64,000 nucleotides of DNA from Pseudostreptobacillus hongkongensis (GTDB taxonomy: Bacteria; Fusobacteriota; Fusobacteriia; Fusobacteriales; Leptotrichiaceae), in contig NZ_LOHY01000079.1 of the NCBI RefSeq assembly GCF_001559795.1, forward strand, positions 1 through 64,000, given 5' to 3'. The position numbers were made by a program, and so were the translations under genes. The notes beneath the pieces were generated by a model that did not search any database, was not told the origin of the DNA, and saw nothing but the letters and a program-made list of their open reading frames with translations. This document shows, in pieces, positions 38,733 through 48,780 of the stretch. Positions within the stretch are counted from its first letter, which is position 1. Every line of letters starts with the position of its first letter.

Positions 38733-39488
38733 CTAGTCCTTATTTACATACCAGTATGAAAGTCCTATAACTATTCCTCCTCCTATAAAGTTACCTATAG
38801 TTACAAAGAAAAAGTTATATATTATACCAAGTAAAGTTACACCTTCTGCACCATGCATTAAAGCTAGAGGAAGATATAACATATTAGCAACAACGTGATC
38901 ATATCCTAAAACAATAAATAGCATTATAGGGAACCATATACCTAACATTTTAGATATACCATCTTTAGAAATATATCCTAATAAACTTGCTCCACAAACT
39001 AAAACATTACATAAAATTCCTTTTAATATTAAATCATATGCTGATGTGTGTATTTTATGTGCTGCCATACTAGATAATAATTCTATTCCTGGTTCACTTA
39101 AAGTTTGTGTTTGATATGTAATATACGCTAATATTACAGAACCTACTAAATTAAATATCCATACAGTAAATAAAATTTTCAACATCTTAGTTATAGATAT
39201 TTTCTTTTCTGCTATACTAACTGTCATTAAACAATTACTTGTAAATAATTCAAATCCAAGTAAAACTATTAAAATTAAACCTACCGGGAAAACACTTGCA
39301 CCTAATAATTTTGCAAGTCCAGCATTTTCCTTAATTAGATTTGCTGAAACTAATATATTTCCAACTGATCCAAATGCTATAGACATTCCTGCAAGTATAG
39401 CATATATACTAAGTTGTAAAAAACTTCTCTTTTCTCTTTTTTCTGTTGCATGCATAATGTAATCTAGTAATTCTTTTGGGGTTTTCAT
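38733..39488 (-). CDS. Formate/nitrite transporter (FNT) channel
   Basis: A 251-residue pentameric channel protein with six helices. The N-terminal TPKELLDYIMHATEKREKR and AGMSIAFGSVGN, the central GFELFTSNCLM and the pore motif DHVVANM fit the FocA/NirC/FdhC family. With the PFL activase elsewhere in the window, export or re-uptake of formate is the likely role. Nitrite cannot be excluded. It follows murJ by 24 bases. Confidence 0.9.
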   Translation of the reverse strand: MKTPKELLDYIMHATEKREKRSFLQLSIYAILAGMSIAFGSVGNILVSANLIKENAGLAKLLGASVFPVGLILIVLLGFELFTSNCLMTVSIAEKKISITKMLKILFTVWIFNLVGSVILAYITYQTQTLSEPGIELLSSMAAHKIHTSAYDLILKGILCNVLVCGASLLGYISKDGISKMLGIWFPIMLFIVLGYDHVVANMLYLPLALMHGAEGVTLLGIIYNFFFVTIGNFIGGGIVIGLSYWYVNKD

Positions 39489-39512
39489 GATATTTTCCTT
39501 TCATTCTATAAT

Positions 39513-40997
39513 TTATTTATCTAATATTTGTTTACCATCTTTAATATATTTTATTCCATAAATTGCAAAGTATATTATTACAAAACATATTAACTTAACT
39601 ATTAACTCAATTTTTTCATTTGATAAATGTATATTTTCAATTATAACTATACATATTATTGAATCTATTAATGAAAATAGTATGAATTTTAAGTATTTCA
39701 TAACATTTATGTCTATATACCTTTTCTTAAGTGAAACAAATAATATTAAATAATTTACCATTGCCGCAAATGATGTTGCAAAAGTAAGACCTTGATGAGT
39801 AAACTTTTTATATAATAAAAAATCTAAAATAATATTTGTACCTATACCTATAAAAGAAGATATTACTGGTAATTTTCTATCTTTAAAAGCATAATGTGAC
39901 CTAGTTAATAAATGTATTGTAGAGAAAAATATTAATCCTAAAGCATAAAATCTTAATATTTCTCCTGTTATTATTACACTTTCATCATTAAATTTACCGT
40001 GTTTAAATAATAAACTGATAATTTCATCTGCATACATTATTAACCCAACACTTGATGGTATTATTAACATAGCTAATAAATTTAATCCACGTTCTAAAGT
40101 ATGCTTAAATAATTCTTTGTCCCCTTTTACCGCTGATTTAGATAGACTAGGGAATATAACTACAGATAAAGATATTGCAAAAACTCCTATGGGTAATAAA
40201 TATAATCTTGAAGCATAATTTATAGCACTTATAGTTCCTATTTTTAAACTTCCTGCAAATCTTGTATCTACTAATTCATTTATTTGATATCCAAATATAC
40301 CTATTAATGTAGGAACCATTAAGAAAAGAAAATTCCTTACATTAGGATCTTTATAATTAAATATAAGCTTATAACCACCCAATATTTTTATAAATGATGG
40401 TAGCTGTATTAAAACTTGAAATAAACCAGATAGTAAAAATGATATTCCAAGTCCATATATACCTAAAGTATTTTTAGTAAGCATAGTACCTGTAATTATA
40501 GTTATATTAAACACTACACCAACTAAAGTTGATATATAGAATTTATTATAATTATTAAGTACTGATGAAATCAAACCTGATATAGAAATAAATAAAAGAT
40601 AAAACGACATTATCTTAAGTAAATTTGAAGCAGTACTTAATCTTTCTACATCCTTAAATCCTAAAATATGTTCTAATATAAAGTTCGAACATAGTATCAT
40701 TATAATTGAAATTGTAAATGATGCTGATATCAAAAGATTTGTTACATTATACACAAAATCTTTAGCATTCATTTCTCCTTTTTCTTCTCTTATTTCATTA
40801 TATAATGGTATAAAAGCTGTACCTAAAGACCCTTCACCAAGTAAAGTAGTAAAAAAATTAGAAATTCTTGATGCAGCAAAATAGGCATCAGTATAACCTG
40901 TTGTCCCAAAATATGTGGCTATAACTATTTCTCTAACAAGACCTAAAATACGACTTAACATGTTTATAACCATTACAACTAAACTTGATCTAAACAT
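39513..40997 (-). CDS. murJ: Lipid II flippase MurJ
   Basis: This 494-residue MOP-superfamily protein has about fourteen membrane helices. The motifs SRILGLVREIVIATYFG, TDAYFAASRI and LGEGSLGTAFIPLYNE are typical of MurJ/MviN, which moves lipid II across the inner membrane for peptidoglycan growth. It overlaps scpA by eight bases and lies with uppS and cdsA in an envelope-synthesis unit. Confidence 0.95.
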   Translation of the reverse strand: MFRSSLVVMVINMLSRILGLVREIVIATYFGTTGYTDAYFAASRISNFFTTLLGEGSLGTAFIPLYNEIREEKGEMNAKDFVYNVTNLLISASFTISIIMILCSNFILEHILGFKDVERLSTASNLLKIMSFYLLFISISGLISSVLNNYNKFYISTLVGVVFNITIITGTMLTKNTLGIYGLGISFLLSGLFQVLIQLPSFIKILGGYKLIFNYKDPNVRNFLFLMVPTLIGIFGYQINELVDTRFAGSLKIGTISAINYASRLYLLPIGVFAISLSVVIFPSLSKSAVKGDKELFKHTLERGLNLLAMLIIPSSVGLIMYADEIISLLFKHGKFNDESVIITGEILRFYALGLIFFSTIHLLTRSHYAFKDRKLPVISSFIGIGTNIILDFLLYKKFTHQGLTFATSFAAMVNYLILFVSLKKRYIDINVMKYLKFILFSLIDSIICIVIIENIHLSNEKIELIVKLICFVIIYFAIYGIKYIKDGKQILDK

Positions 40998-41697
40998 TTT
41001 TTTCCTTTCTTATATAAAAGTCATCATCAATGCTGTATATATCTATTTCACCATTTTTAAATAAATCTAAAACAGCAAGAAAAAAACTGACTATTCTATT
41101 TTTTGAAAAATTACCTTTAAATAAGCTAGAAAATCTAACTTCTTTTTCATTTTTAAATTTAGTTTCTATTTCAAACATGGCTTTTTCTGTATTAAAATCA
41201 TCCAATATTTCTATTTTCATAGTCTCAACTTTTTTCTTATTCTCTTTCATTAACTCATTAAATACTTTACTTATAGTTTCAAGTTTTAAATCATCTAATG
41301 TATAAAAAACATTCTCAAAGGTTTTACTATTATTTCCACTGATTCTGTATGAAAAATTAAACTCAATTTCTCTTTCAGAAAATTTTTGTGCTAAATCTTT
41401 TATTATTTTATACTCTAAAATTCTCTGTTCTAAATTCTGTTCTTTTTCTTCTTTTTTATCAACACTTAATATAGAATATGCTTTTATTTCCAATATTTCT
41501 GAAGCCATTGCTAAAAATTCAACTTTTATTTTTAAGTTTTGACTTGTTTCATTTTCAATAATCTTCAAATAATCATCTATTATTTCAGATATGACTATAT
41601 TAGAAATATCAATTTTTTTATTATCTATTAAATGAAGAAATAGATCAAGTGGACCTTCAAAGTCCTCAGTTTTTATACTAAAATCAATATCTTTCAT
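40990..41697 (-). CDS. scpA: Segregation and condensation protein ScpA
   Basis: The kleisin of the SMC condensin complex. FEGPLDLFLHLIDNKKIDISNI at the N-terminus (residues 13-34) and EFLAMASEILEIKAYSIL are family hallmarks. The C-terminal winged helix (about 185-235, RIVSFFLAVLDLFKNGEIDIY) binds SMC. Its 235 residues are complete. Its partner scpB is not in the window. It overlaps ribF and murJ. Confidence 0.92.
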   Translation of the reverse strand: MKDIDFSIKTEDFEGPLDLFLHLIDNKKIDISNIVISEIIDDYLKIIENETSQNLKIKVEFLAMASEILEIKAYSILSVDKKEEKEQNLEQRILEYKIIKDLAQKFSEREIEFNFSYRISGNNSKTFENVFYTLDDLKLETISKVFNELMKENKKKVETMKIEILDDFNTEKAMFEIETKFKNEKEVRFSSLFKGNFSKNRIVSFFLAVLDLFKNGEIDIYSIDDDFYIRKEKNV

Positions 41698-42706
41698 TTA
41701 TAATATATCTCCATTTTTCTTTATCTTTTGATATTTGTTCTTTTAATTCATTAATATCTTTCATTTTTCTTTCAAGTCTAATATTATGTAATAATTCTAC
41801 TTCTATTATATTTCCATATATAAAATCAGAAAAATCAAAAATATGTGTTTCTATATGTATACCTTCATTTTCTACAGTAGGATTTTTACCTATATTCATA
41901 ACACCAAAGAATTCTTTATCATATCCCTTTATTCTAACCTTAACTCCATATACTCCAAATATTGGATATATCCTATTTGAAGAACAAATATTTGCTGTAG
42001 GGAACCCTAGAGTTCTTGCAAGTTTTTTCCCTTCTACAACTTTTCCTATTAAAGTATAGTTATGCCCAAGTAAAGTGTTAACTTGTTCCATATTACCTGT
42101 TTCTATAAGTGTTTTAATAAAAGTACTTGATATTATATGATATCCTTTATCTAAATAAGTTTTTAAATTAGTTTTATCTACTATTTTAATAGTTTCTGTT
42201 TTAAAATCATATAATACAGGGTCTATAATATTTAAATCTAATTTATCTCTATAATTTTCTATTAAATAATCAACATCACCCTTTTTTTCTTTACCAAAAC
42301 TATAATTGAATCCACAAAAAATACTATTTGCATTCAATTTATTTATAAGTATATCTTCACAAAACTTACTCGGATCTAAATCTTTAACATTTTCAAATTC
42401 ATCTAAATATAGATAATCTATTCCTTTTATAGAATCTAATATATATATTTTTTCAGATAAACTAGTTATAATAGTATCCTTTTTCTTTGGATATTCAATA
42501 AAAGTATATAAAATTACTTTTAAATTATTTTCTTTTGCTTTTTTTATTGCACGATTTATAATTTCCATATGTCCTAAATGTACACCATCAAAATTACCTA
42601 GTATAACAACTGTTTTTAAATCAAATTTAATATTTTCAACCATTTCAATATCTAAATAATTCATAAAATTATCAATCTTATTTCTATCTCTAATTATTAT
42701 TTTCAT
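41684..42706 (-). CDS. ribF: Bifunctional riboflavin kinase / FAD synthetase
   Basis: The enzyme makes FMN and FAD from riboflavin. The N-terminal nucleotidyl transferase part has VILGNFDGVHLGHMEII near residue 33 and FCGFNYSFGKEKKGD near 130. The C-terminal riboflavin kinase part has ARTLGFPTANI near 228 and GVMNIGKNPTV near 262. At 340 residues it is slightly longer than usual because of about 15 extra residues at the start. It opens the ribF-scpA-murJ-fnt-trmN6-uppS-cdsA unit. Confidence 0.94.
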   Translation of the reverse strand: MKIIIRDRNKIDNFMNYLDIEMVENIKFDLKTVVILGNFDGVHLGHMEIINRAIKKAKENNLKVILYTFIEYPKKKDTIITSLSEKIYILDSIKGIDYLYLDEFENVKDLDPSKFCEDILINKLNANSIFCGFNYSFGKEKKGDVDYLIENYRDKLDLNIIDPVLYDFKTETIKIVDKTNLKTYLDKGYHIISSTFIKTLIETGNMEQVNTLLGHNYTLIGKVVEGKKLARTLGFPTANICSSNRIYPIFGVYGVKVRIKGYDKEFFGVMNIGKNPTVENEGIHIETHIFDFSDFIYGNIIEVELLHNIRLERKMKDINELKEQISKDKEKWRYIINERY

Positions 42707-42735
42707 TGTTAGCCTTTCAATATATTAACCATTAT

Positions 42736-42765
42736 ATTATACTATATTTAAATATGTAATAGCAA
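42736..42765 (-). promoter_or_regulatory. Promoter of the ribF unit
   Basis: TTGCTA (42765-42760), 18 bases, TATAAT (42741-42736) on the minus strand, directly after the terminator of the PPOX gene. Confidence 0.55.
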
Positions 42766-42768
42766 TAA

Positions 42769-42805
42769 AAAACATCAAAAAATAACTAGTATTTCCTGAT
42801 GTTTT
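42769..42805 (-). terminator. Terminator of the PPOX-fold gene
   Basis: A 9-bp stem AAAACATCA with TGATGTTTT and a 19-base loop, followed on the minus strand by TTTTATTG. It begins three bases after the stop codon. Confidence 0.75.
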
Positions 42806-42808
42806 CAA

Positions 42809-43219
42809 CTATTTTGTTAAACTTCCTATATCCATTATTATTGTAATATCTTTTATATCAATTTCATAAACAATAAAAACTTCTTCTCCAAAAGTTTTAA
42901 TCACACTTTTATAAATAGGTACTTTTTTAGCTATCTTATTTGAAAATACTTTAATACTCATATCGCTTTTTTTTGCAATACCTTTACCTCTAACATGAGT
43001 AACTCCTTCTTTAGGAATAGTTAAAAATGATACCTTATTATTATTTTCTAATTCAAATACTTTATCGTTATCACTAAATGTAGCAAAGTATATAAGCTCA
43101 GTATCTACACTATAATAAAAATTAACAAATCTTGAATTTGGATCATTTTCATAAGATGTAGATAATGCTATAATTTCATGTTCTCTCATAATTTTTTTAA
43201 ATGACTCTTTTTTTTTCAT
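42809..43219 (-). CDS. Pyridoxamine 5-phosphate oxidase-fold (FMN-binding) protein
   Basis: A 136-residue split-barrel protein: IIALSTSYENDPNSRFVNFYY, ELIYFATFSDNDKVFELENN and KVSFLTIP follow the PPOX-like flavin reductase or general-stress pattern. ATG 43219 has GGGAG upstream; the longer frame to 43291 runs through the promoter and is rejected. The gene is monocistronic with its own promoter and terminator. Binding of FMN, F420 or haem cannot be decided. Confidence 0.8.
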   Translation of the reverse strand: MKKKESFKKIMREHEIIALSTSYENDPNSRFVNFYYSVDTELIYFATFSDNDKVFELENNNKVSFLTIPKEGVTHVRGKGIAKKSDMSIKVFSNKIAKKVPIYKSVIKTFGEEVFIVYEIDIKDITIIMDIGSLTK

Positions 43220-43238
43220 AAATTTCTCCCTCAGTAAT

Positions 43239-43266
43239 AGGATACCTTGAAAATCAAAAATGTCAA
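43239..43266 (-). promoter_or_regulatory. Promoter of the PPOX-fold gene
   Basis: TTGACA (43266-43261), 16 bases and TATCCT (43244-43239) on the minus strand, eight bases after the T run of the lon terminator. Confidence 0.55.
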
Positions 43267-43274
43267 TATCATTT

Positions 43275-43302
43275 AAAAAAAAGAATACCAATTAAGGTAT
43301 TC
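43275..43302 (-). terminator. Terminator after lon
   Basis: A 7-bp stem GAATACC with GGTATTC, six-base loop, followed on the minus strand by eight T (43282-43275). It starts next to the lon stop codon and closes the ten-gene rimP-lon unit. Confidence 0.88.
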
Positions 43303-45624
43303 CTAATTAAAAACTATTTTTTCAACTTCTGAATATGTTTTAACATAGTGAATTGTTATACTATTTAAAATTTCTTCTGGTAATTCTAAAGTATCAGAAC
43401 TATTATCATAAGGTAATATTATTTCTCTTATACCTATTCTATGAGCTCCTATTACTTTTTCTTTAATTCCACCAACTGGTAGTACATCACCAGTTATAGT
43501 AATTTCACCTGTCATTGCAATATTTTGTCTAACTTTTCTATTTGATAAAACTGAAACTATAGCTGTTGTTATAGTTATTCCAGCTGATGGTCCATCTTTA
43601 GGAGTTGCACCTTCTGGAAAATGTAAATGAACATCATTTTCTTGGTAGAAATTAGGATTATCTATCCCAAGTTTTTTAAAGTTTGCTCTTACATAAGTAT
43701 AGGCAACTTGAGCCGATTCTTTCATAACATCTCCTAATTTACCTGTAAATGTCAATAAACCTTTACCATTCATCTTAACAGCTTCAACATCTAATGTAGT
43801 TCCTCCAACTGCAGTCCAAGCAAGTCCTTTAACTACTCCTAATTTTGAATTTTTTTCAGCCATTTTATCTTTTTTATATTTTTCAGGTCCTAAATAATCT
43901 GAAAGATTTTTAACTGTTACTGTATATTTATTTTCTGGATTAGATAGCTTCAATTTAGCTATTTTCCTAAATATCTTAACTATTTCTCTTTTCAAATTAC
44001 GAACTCCCGCTTCACTTGTATATTTATTAATAATTTCAAGTAAAACAGCATCTGATAATTTAACACTTTGACTAGTTTCTTGTTTAGCTTGTTTAACTAA
44101 ATATTTTTTAGAAATTTCTAATTTTTCATTTATAGTATATGAATCTAAACTTATAACTTCCATTCTATCAAGAAGGGGAGCTGGTATTCCTGAGTAATCA
44201 TTAGCTGTACATATAAAGAAAGTATCAGATAAATCATATTCAAAATCAACATAGTTATCTTTAAATGTTTTATTTTGTGCTGGATCTAAAACTTCTAATA
44301 ATGCAGATGCTGGATCTCCTCTAAAATTAGAAGATAATTTATCTATTTCATCTAAAAGTATAACTGGATTACTTACCTTTACTTTTTTAATAGCTTCTAT
44401 TATTCTTCCAGGCATAGCACCTATATATGTTCTTCTATGTCCTCTTATCTCTGACTCATCATGTACACCACCTAGTGCTATTCTTTCAAATTTTCTACCC
44501 ATTGCATTTGCTATAGATAGTCCTAGAGATGTTTTACCTACTCCAGGTGGTCCTATTAAACATAAAATTGTAGGCATTTTTTTATTATTATCTTTATTTA
44601 ATTGATTTACTGCAAGATACTCAAGTATAGTATCTTTAACTTGCTTCAATCCAAAATGTTCTTCATCTAATATAGTTTCTGCTTTATTTATATCTATATC
44701 AATATTTTCTGATTTTTCCCAAGGTATTTCTAATACACCTTCTATATATGATCTTATAACCCCTGCTTCTGCAGAAAAATCATTCATCTTTTTAAGTCTT
44801 AAATGTTCTTTTCTTAATTTATTCTTTAATTCAATAGGAAGATCTCTTTTTTCAATTTCTTCTAATAAACCATTTAATTCATCTTCACCATTATCTTCAT
44901 CTAATTCAGAATAAAGACCTTTTATTTTCTCTCTTATATAGTATTGTCTTTGGTTAGTTTCCATATTTTTTCTAACTCTATTTTCAACATTTCTATCAAT
45001 CTCTTCTAATTGTCTTTTTAACTTTAAAGCATTAGATAAGTTTTCAAAAATCTCTAAAACTGTATTAGAATTTAATATTTTAACCTTATCCTCACTTGGC
45101 ACATCAAGACTAGTCGCAAGTGTATACATCATACTATCTACAGGTTTTATTTCAAATATACTATTTAATAAATCTTCTCCTAAAGGATTAACAGACATAT
45201 CATTTATTTCTCTTGATGTTTGTATTAAATACTTTTCATAAGTTTCTGGTAACATTAATACATTATCTTCTAAAGGATATGATTCATATTTAGCCTTGAA
45301 ATATCCTTGCTCATCATATTCAACTTCTTTTAATTTTATCCTATCTAATCCTTCAATTAAAACTCTTAAATTTCCATCTTGCATTTTAATAACTTGAATT
45401 ATTTTAGCAGTTACCCCTATTTCTTGTACATCGTCTATATCAGTTATATCCTCATTAACTGAGTTCTTTTGAACTGATAATACTATGTTACCTTCAAATT
45501 TTTCCACAGATGTATCTATAGCTTCTTTACTAAATTCTCTTCCAATTATTAAAGGCATCACTGCTTGTGGAAAAAATACTATTTCTCTTGTAGGAATAAA
45601 TGGGAGAAATTTATTTTTTTTCAT
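43303..45624 (-). CDS. lon: ATP-dependent protease Lon
   Basis: Lon degrades misfolded and regulatory proteins. Its 773 residues comprise the N-terminal substrate-binding domain (1-200, [14 protein letters not shown]), an AAA+ module with Walker [12 protein letters not shown] near residue 355 and DEIDKLS, and the C-terminal protease with Ser in [12 protein letters not shown] and Lys in [12 protein letters not shown]. It overlaps clpX by one base and ends an operon that gathers both ClpXP and Lon. Confidence 0.97.
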   Translation of the reverse strand: MKKNKFLPFIPTREIVFFPQAVMPLIIGREFSKEAIDTSVEKFEGNIVLSVQKNSVNEDITDIDDVQEIGVTAKIIQVIKMQDGNLRVLIEGLDRIKLKEVEYDEQGYFKAKYESYPLEDNVLMLPETYEKYLIQTSREINDMSVNPLGEDLLNSIFEIKPVDSMMYTLATSLDVPSEDKVKILNSNTVLEIFENLSNALKLKRQLEEIDRNVENRVRKNMETNQRQYYIREKIKGLYSELDEDNGEDELNGLLEEIEKRDLPIELKNKLRKEHLRLKKMNDFSAEAGVIRSYIEGVLEIPWEKSENIDIDINKAETILDEEHFGLKQVKDTILEYLAVNQLNKDNNKKMPTILCLIGPPGVGKTSLGLSIANAMGRKFERIALGGVHDESEIRGHRRTYIGAMPGRIIEAIKKVKVSNPVILLDEIDKLSSNFRGDPASALLEVLDPAQNKTFKDNYVDFEYDLSDTFFICTANDYSGIPAPLLDRMEVISLDSYTINEKLEISKKYLVKQAKQETSQSVKLSDAVLLEIINKYTSEAGVRNLKREIVKIFRKIAKLKLSNPENKYTVTVKNLSDYLGPEKYKKDKMAEKNSKLGVVKGLAWTAVGGTTLDVEAVKMNGKGLLTFTGKLGDVMKESAQVAYTYVRANFKKLGIDNPNFYQENDVHLHFPEGATPKDGPSAGITITTAIVSVLSNRKVRQNIAMTGEITITGDVLPVGGIKEKVIGAHRIGIREIILPYDNSSDTLELPEEILNSITIHYVKTYSEVEKIVFN

Positions 45625-46859
45625 TATTTTCCTCTTCTCTCACTTTTAATAAATAACTCATTTTTTTCTAATATCATTTCTTTAGTTACTCTTACTTCCT
45701 TAATATCTTTTTCTGATGGAATTTCATACATTAAATCCATCATAGTATTTTCTATTATACTTCTTAATCCTCTAGCTCCTATCTTTCTCTTTAATGCTAG
45801 TTCTGCAATTTCATCTATAGCTTCATTTTCAAATATTAGGTCTACACCTTCCATTTCAAAGTATTTCTTATATTGCTTAGTTATTGCATTTTTAGGTTCT
45901 GTTAATATAGATTTTAAGGCATCTTTATTTAATTCAGAAAGTGCAGTAATTACAGGTAATCTACCTATTAATTCTGGTATTATACCAAATTTTCTAATAT
46001 CTTCAGGTAATACATGTTCAAATATACTTTCATCTTGAACTTCCATCTTATCACTTTCAAGACCAAATCCTATTTGTTTTTTATTCAATCTTGATTTTAT
46101 TTTACCTTCTAATCCTGCAAAAGCTCCACCAACTATAAATAAGATATTAGTTGTATCTATCTCTATCATTTCTTGATTAGGATGTTTTCTTCCACCTTGA
46201 GGAGGAACACTTGCAACTGTTCCTTCAATTATTTTTAATAAGGCTTGTTGAACTCCTTCTCCTGATACATCACGAGTTATTGATGTATTTTCAGATTTTC
46301 TTGCAATTTTATCTATTTCATCTATATATATTATTCCTCTTTCTGCAAGCTCAATATCATAATCTGCAGCTTTAATTAATTTTAATAATACATTTTCAAC
46401 GTCATCTCCAACATATCCAGCTTCTGTTACAGTTGTTGCATCCGCTATAGCTAAAGGTACATTTAATATCTTAGCTAATGTTTGAGCAAGTAATGTTTTA
46501 CCAGAACCTGTTGGTCCGATTAATAATATATTAGATTTTTGCATTTCTACATCATTTTTTTCATTATTTAATAATTTTATTCTTTTAAAATGGTTATATA
46601 CTGAAACAGATAATACTTTTTTTGCATTTTCTTGCCCTATAATATATTCATCAAGTTTAGCTTTGATTTCTTTAGGTTTTAGTAATTCAACTTCATCCAT
46701 TTCAAATTCATATTTTGACTCTTCTTCAAAGCTTTCTTCTCTTGCTTCAATACATTCATTACAAATAAAAGCGTTCATATCTTCATTAGCAAATAGCATA
46801 TCTACTTCAGATTCTTTTTTTCCACAAAAAGAACAAGTTAATTCTTTTTCATATATCAT
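45624..46859 (-). CDS. clpX: ClpX unfoldase
   Basis: ClpX is the AAA+ partner of ClpP. The zinc-binding domain has [11 protein letters not shown] and CNECIEA (residues 9-36). Walker A is [12 protein letters not shown] near residue 115, Walker [12 protein letters not shown], and the ClpP-binding loop IGF lies in [10 protein letters not shown]. Its 411 residues are complete. It overlaps clpP and lon by one base each. Confidence 0.97.
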   Translation of the reverse strand: MIYEKELTCSFCGKKESEVDMLFANEDMNAFICNECIEAREESFEEESKYEFEMDEVELLKPKEIKAKLDEYIIGQENAKKVLSVSVYNHFKRIKLLNNEKNDVEMQKSNILLIGPTGSGKTLLAQTLAKILNVPLAIADATTVTEAGYVGDDVENVLLKLIKAADYDIELAERGIIYIDEIDKIARKSENTSITRDVSGEGVQQALLKIIEGTVASVPPQGGRKHPNQEMIEIDTTNILFIVGGAFAGLEGKIKSRLNKKQIGFGLESDKMEVQDESIFEHVLPEDIRKFGIIPELIGRLPVITALSELNKDALKSILTEPKNAITKQYKKYFEMEGVDLIFENEAIDEIAELALKRKIGARGLRSIIENTMMDLMYEIPSEKDIKEVRVTKEMILEKNELFIKSERRGK

Positions 46860-47440
46860 TATTTTTTCTCCAATACTTGATCTACTATTCCATAATCTTT
46901 AGCTTCTTGAGCAGAAAGGTAATTATCTCTTTCTGTATCAGCTAAAACTTTATTAACATCTTGACCTGTATTTTCTGCTAAAATACTTGCAAGCTTATTT
47001 TTAATCTTTATAATATTTTCTGCAACTATTTGTATATCTGTTGCTTGACCTCTTGCTCCTCCTAAAGGTTGATGTATCATTACTTCAGAATTAGGTAGAG
47101 CAAATCTTTTCCCCTTAGTTCCTGATGATAATAAGAAAGCACCCATACTTGCTGCCATTCCTATACACACTGTAGCTACATCACAACTTATATGATTCAT
47201 AGTATCATAAATACCAAGTCCTGCAGTTACTGAGCCACCAGGTGAATTTATATACATAGTTATATCTTTTTCTTTATCTTGTGCATTTAAAAATAAAAGT
47301 TGGGCTATAATGGCATTTGCCATTTCTGTATTTATTTCACCACTTAAAAATATTATTCTATCTTTTAAAAGTCTTGAATAAATATCATAAGTTCTTTCTC
47401 CCATACCTTCATTTTCTATAACATAAGGTACTAATGCCAT
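46859..47440 (-). CDS. clpP: ClpP protease
   Basis: This serine peptidase subunit of 193 residues has the catalytic Ser in [14 protein letters not shown] near residue 97, the His in [12 protein letters not shown] near 122, and Asp in [11 protein letters not shown] near 171. The N-terminal VPYVIE... is typical. With clpX directly downstream and tig upstream, the order tig-clpP-clpX-lon is the same as in many bacteria. Confidence 0.97.
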   Translation of the reverse strand: MALVPYVIENEGMGERTYDIYSRLLKDRIIFLSGEINTEMANAIIAQLLFLNAQDKEKDITMYINSPGGSVTAGLGIYDTMNHISCDVATVCIGMAASMGAFLLSSGTKGKRFALPNSEVMIHQPLGGARGQATDIQIVAENIIKIKNKLASILAENTGQDVNKVLADTERDNYLSAQEAKDYGIVDQVLEKK

Positions 47441-47459
47441 ATTTTCCTCCTACTTTAAT

Positions 47460-47485
47460 GAAAACTAGACATAAGCCTAGTTCTC
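47460..47485 (-). other. Hairpin between tig and clpP
   Basis: A 9-bp stem GAGAACTAG with CTAGTTTTC (one G-U pair) and an eight-base loop. On the minus strand no T run follows, so it is more likely an mRNA processing or stability element than a full terminator. Confidence 0.4.
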
Positions 47486-47496
47486 ATATATATATT

Positions 47497-48771
47497 CTAG
47501 TTATTGTTTAATAAAAATTCATTCATTTTAGCAAAGAATAATTGTGAAGTTATTTGTTCTCTAAATCTATCTAATCCATTTGCTTTTTCTAATTCTTCTT
47601 CTAATCCTTGTACTGTCATTCCATACATGCTTGCAACATGTCCTAATTCGTGGTTGAATTCTTCATCAGTAACAGTTATACCTTCAACATCAGCAATTTT
47701 TGAGAATACAAATCCAGATTTAACACTCTTAGTAGCATTTTCTCTTAAAGATTCTCTCATTTTTTCTAAAGTATTTCCTGACATTGATAAGAATTGTTCA
47801 AAAGTCATACCTTGCATTTTTAATTGATTAGCAAATCCTCCTAAATAATTATCTATATCTTTTTCTACTAATATACTAGGAACTTCTACTTCTGTTGCAT
47901 TAACTACTTGTTCTACAACTTTATCAAGTTTAGCTTCTTTAGCTTTACTTTCTTTACTTGATAAAACATTTCCTTTTACTGAATCTTTTAATTCTTGAAC
48001 AGATGTATATCCCATTCCTTTTGCAAATTCTTCGTCAAGTTCTGGTAATTTTGGTACTTCTAATGCATTTAATTTAATTTTAAATACTGCTGGTTTACCT
48101 TTTAACTCTTCTGAATGATATGCTTCAGGGAAGTTTACATTTACATCAAATTCTTCACCAATTTTGTGTCCTACTATTTGTTCTTCAAAGTTGTCTATAA
48201 ATGTTTTAGACCCTAACTCTAATCTGTGTCCTTCAGCTTTTCCACCATCAAATGCTACACCATCAACAAATCCTTCAAAGTCAATTATTGCAACATCTCC
48301 AAGTTCAGCAACTTCTCTTTCTGCTTTAACAAATGTTTTTGCTCTTTCTAACATTTTTTTAATTTCTTCATTTACTTCTTCATCAGTAACTGAAACTTCT
48401 TCTAATTCTACATTTAATCCTTTATATTGAGGTAATTCAAATTCAGGGAAAATTGCAACTTTAGCTTCAACTTTTAATTCATCTTTATTGTATACAAGAT
48501 TTGTAATTTGTAATTCAGAAACTGGTCTATATTCTTTTGATTCTAAGAATTTAGTGTAATCTTCTCTTAAAACTTCATCTATTATTTCATTTCTTATATC
48601 ATCTGCAAAAGTTTTTTCAATAACATCTGCTGGTACATGTCCTTTTCTAAATCCATCTACTTTAACATTTTTAAATTTAGCTAAAACTGTATTTCTTAAT
48701 TCTTCGTATTCTTTTCCATTTCTTCCGAATTCTAATGATAATTCTGAATTTGCTAATTTTTCTATTTTCAT
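47497..48771 (-). CDS. tig: Trigger factor
   Basis: This ribosome-bound chaperone with prolyl isomerase activity has 424 residues. The ribosome-binding motif is GFRKGHVP near residue 41, the FKBP-type domain runs about 150-240 (VAIIDFEGFVDGVAFDGG), and the helical arms form the C-terminus. It is followed by clpP, the usual order. Confidence 0.96.
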   Translation of the reverse strand: MKIEKLANSELSLEFGRNGKEYEELRNTVLAKFKNVKVDGFRKGHVPADVIEKTFADDIRNEIIDEVLREDYTKFLESKEYRPVSELQITNLVYNKDELKVEAKVAIFPEFELPQYKGLNVELEEVSVTDEEVNEEIKKMLERAKTFVKAEREVAELGDVAIIDFEGFVDGVAFDGGKAEGHRLELGSKTFIDNFEEQIVGHKIGEEFDVNVNFPEAYHSEELKGKPAVFKIKLNALEVPKLPELDEEFAKGMGYTSVQELKDSVKGNVLSSKESKAKEAKLDKVVEQVVNATEVEVPSILVEKDIDNYLGGFANQLKMQGMTFEQFLSMSGNTLEKMRESLRENATKSVKSGFVFSKIADVEGITVTDEEFNHELGHVASMYGMTVQGLEEELEKANGLDRFREQITSQLFFAKMNEFLLNNN

Positions 48772-48780
48772 TTTATCCTC

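Noticed and set aside
36401-42706. Search for riboswitches (for example FMN before ribF)
   Set aside because: The gap before ribF is about 100 bases and holds only a terminator and promoter; no conserved riboswitch fold was seen.
43220-43291. Longer N-terminus of the PPOX-fold protein
   Set aside because: The extension runs through the promoter and up to the lon terminator. ATG 43219 has its own ribosome binding site.
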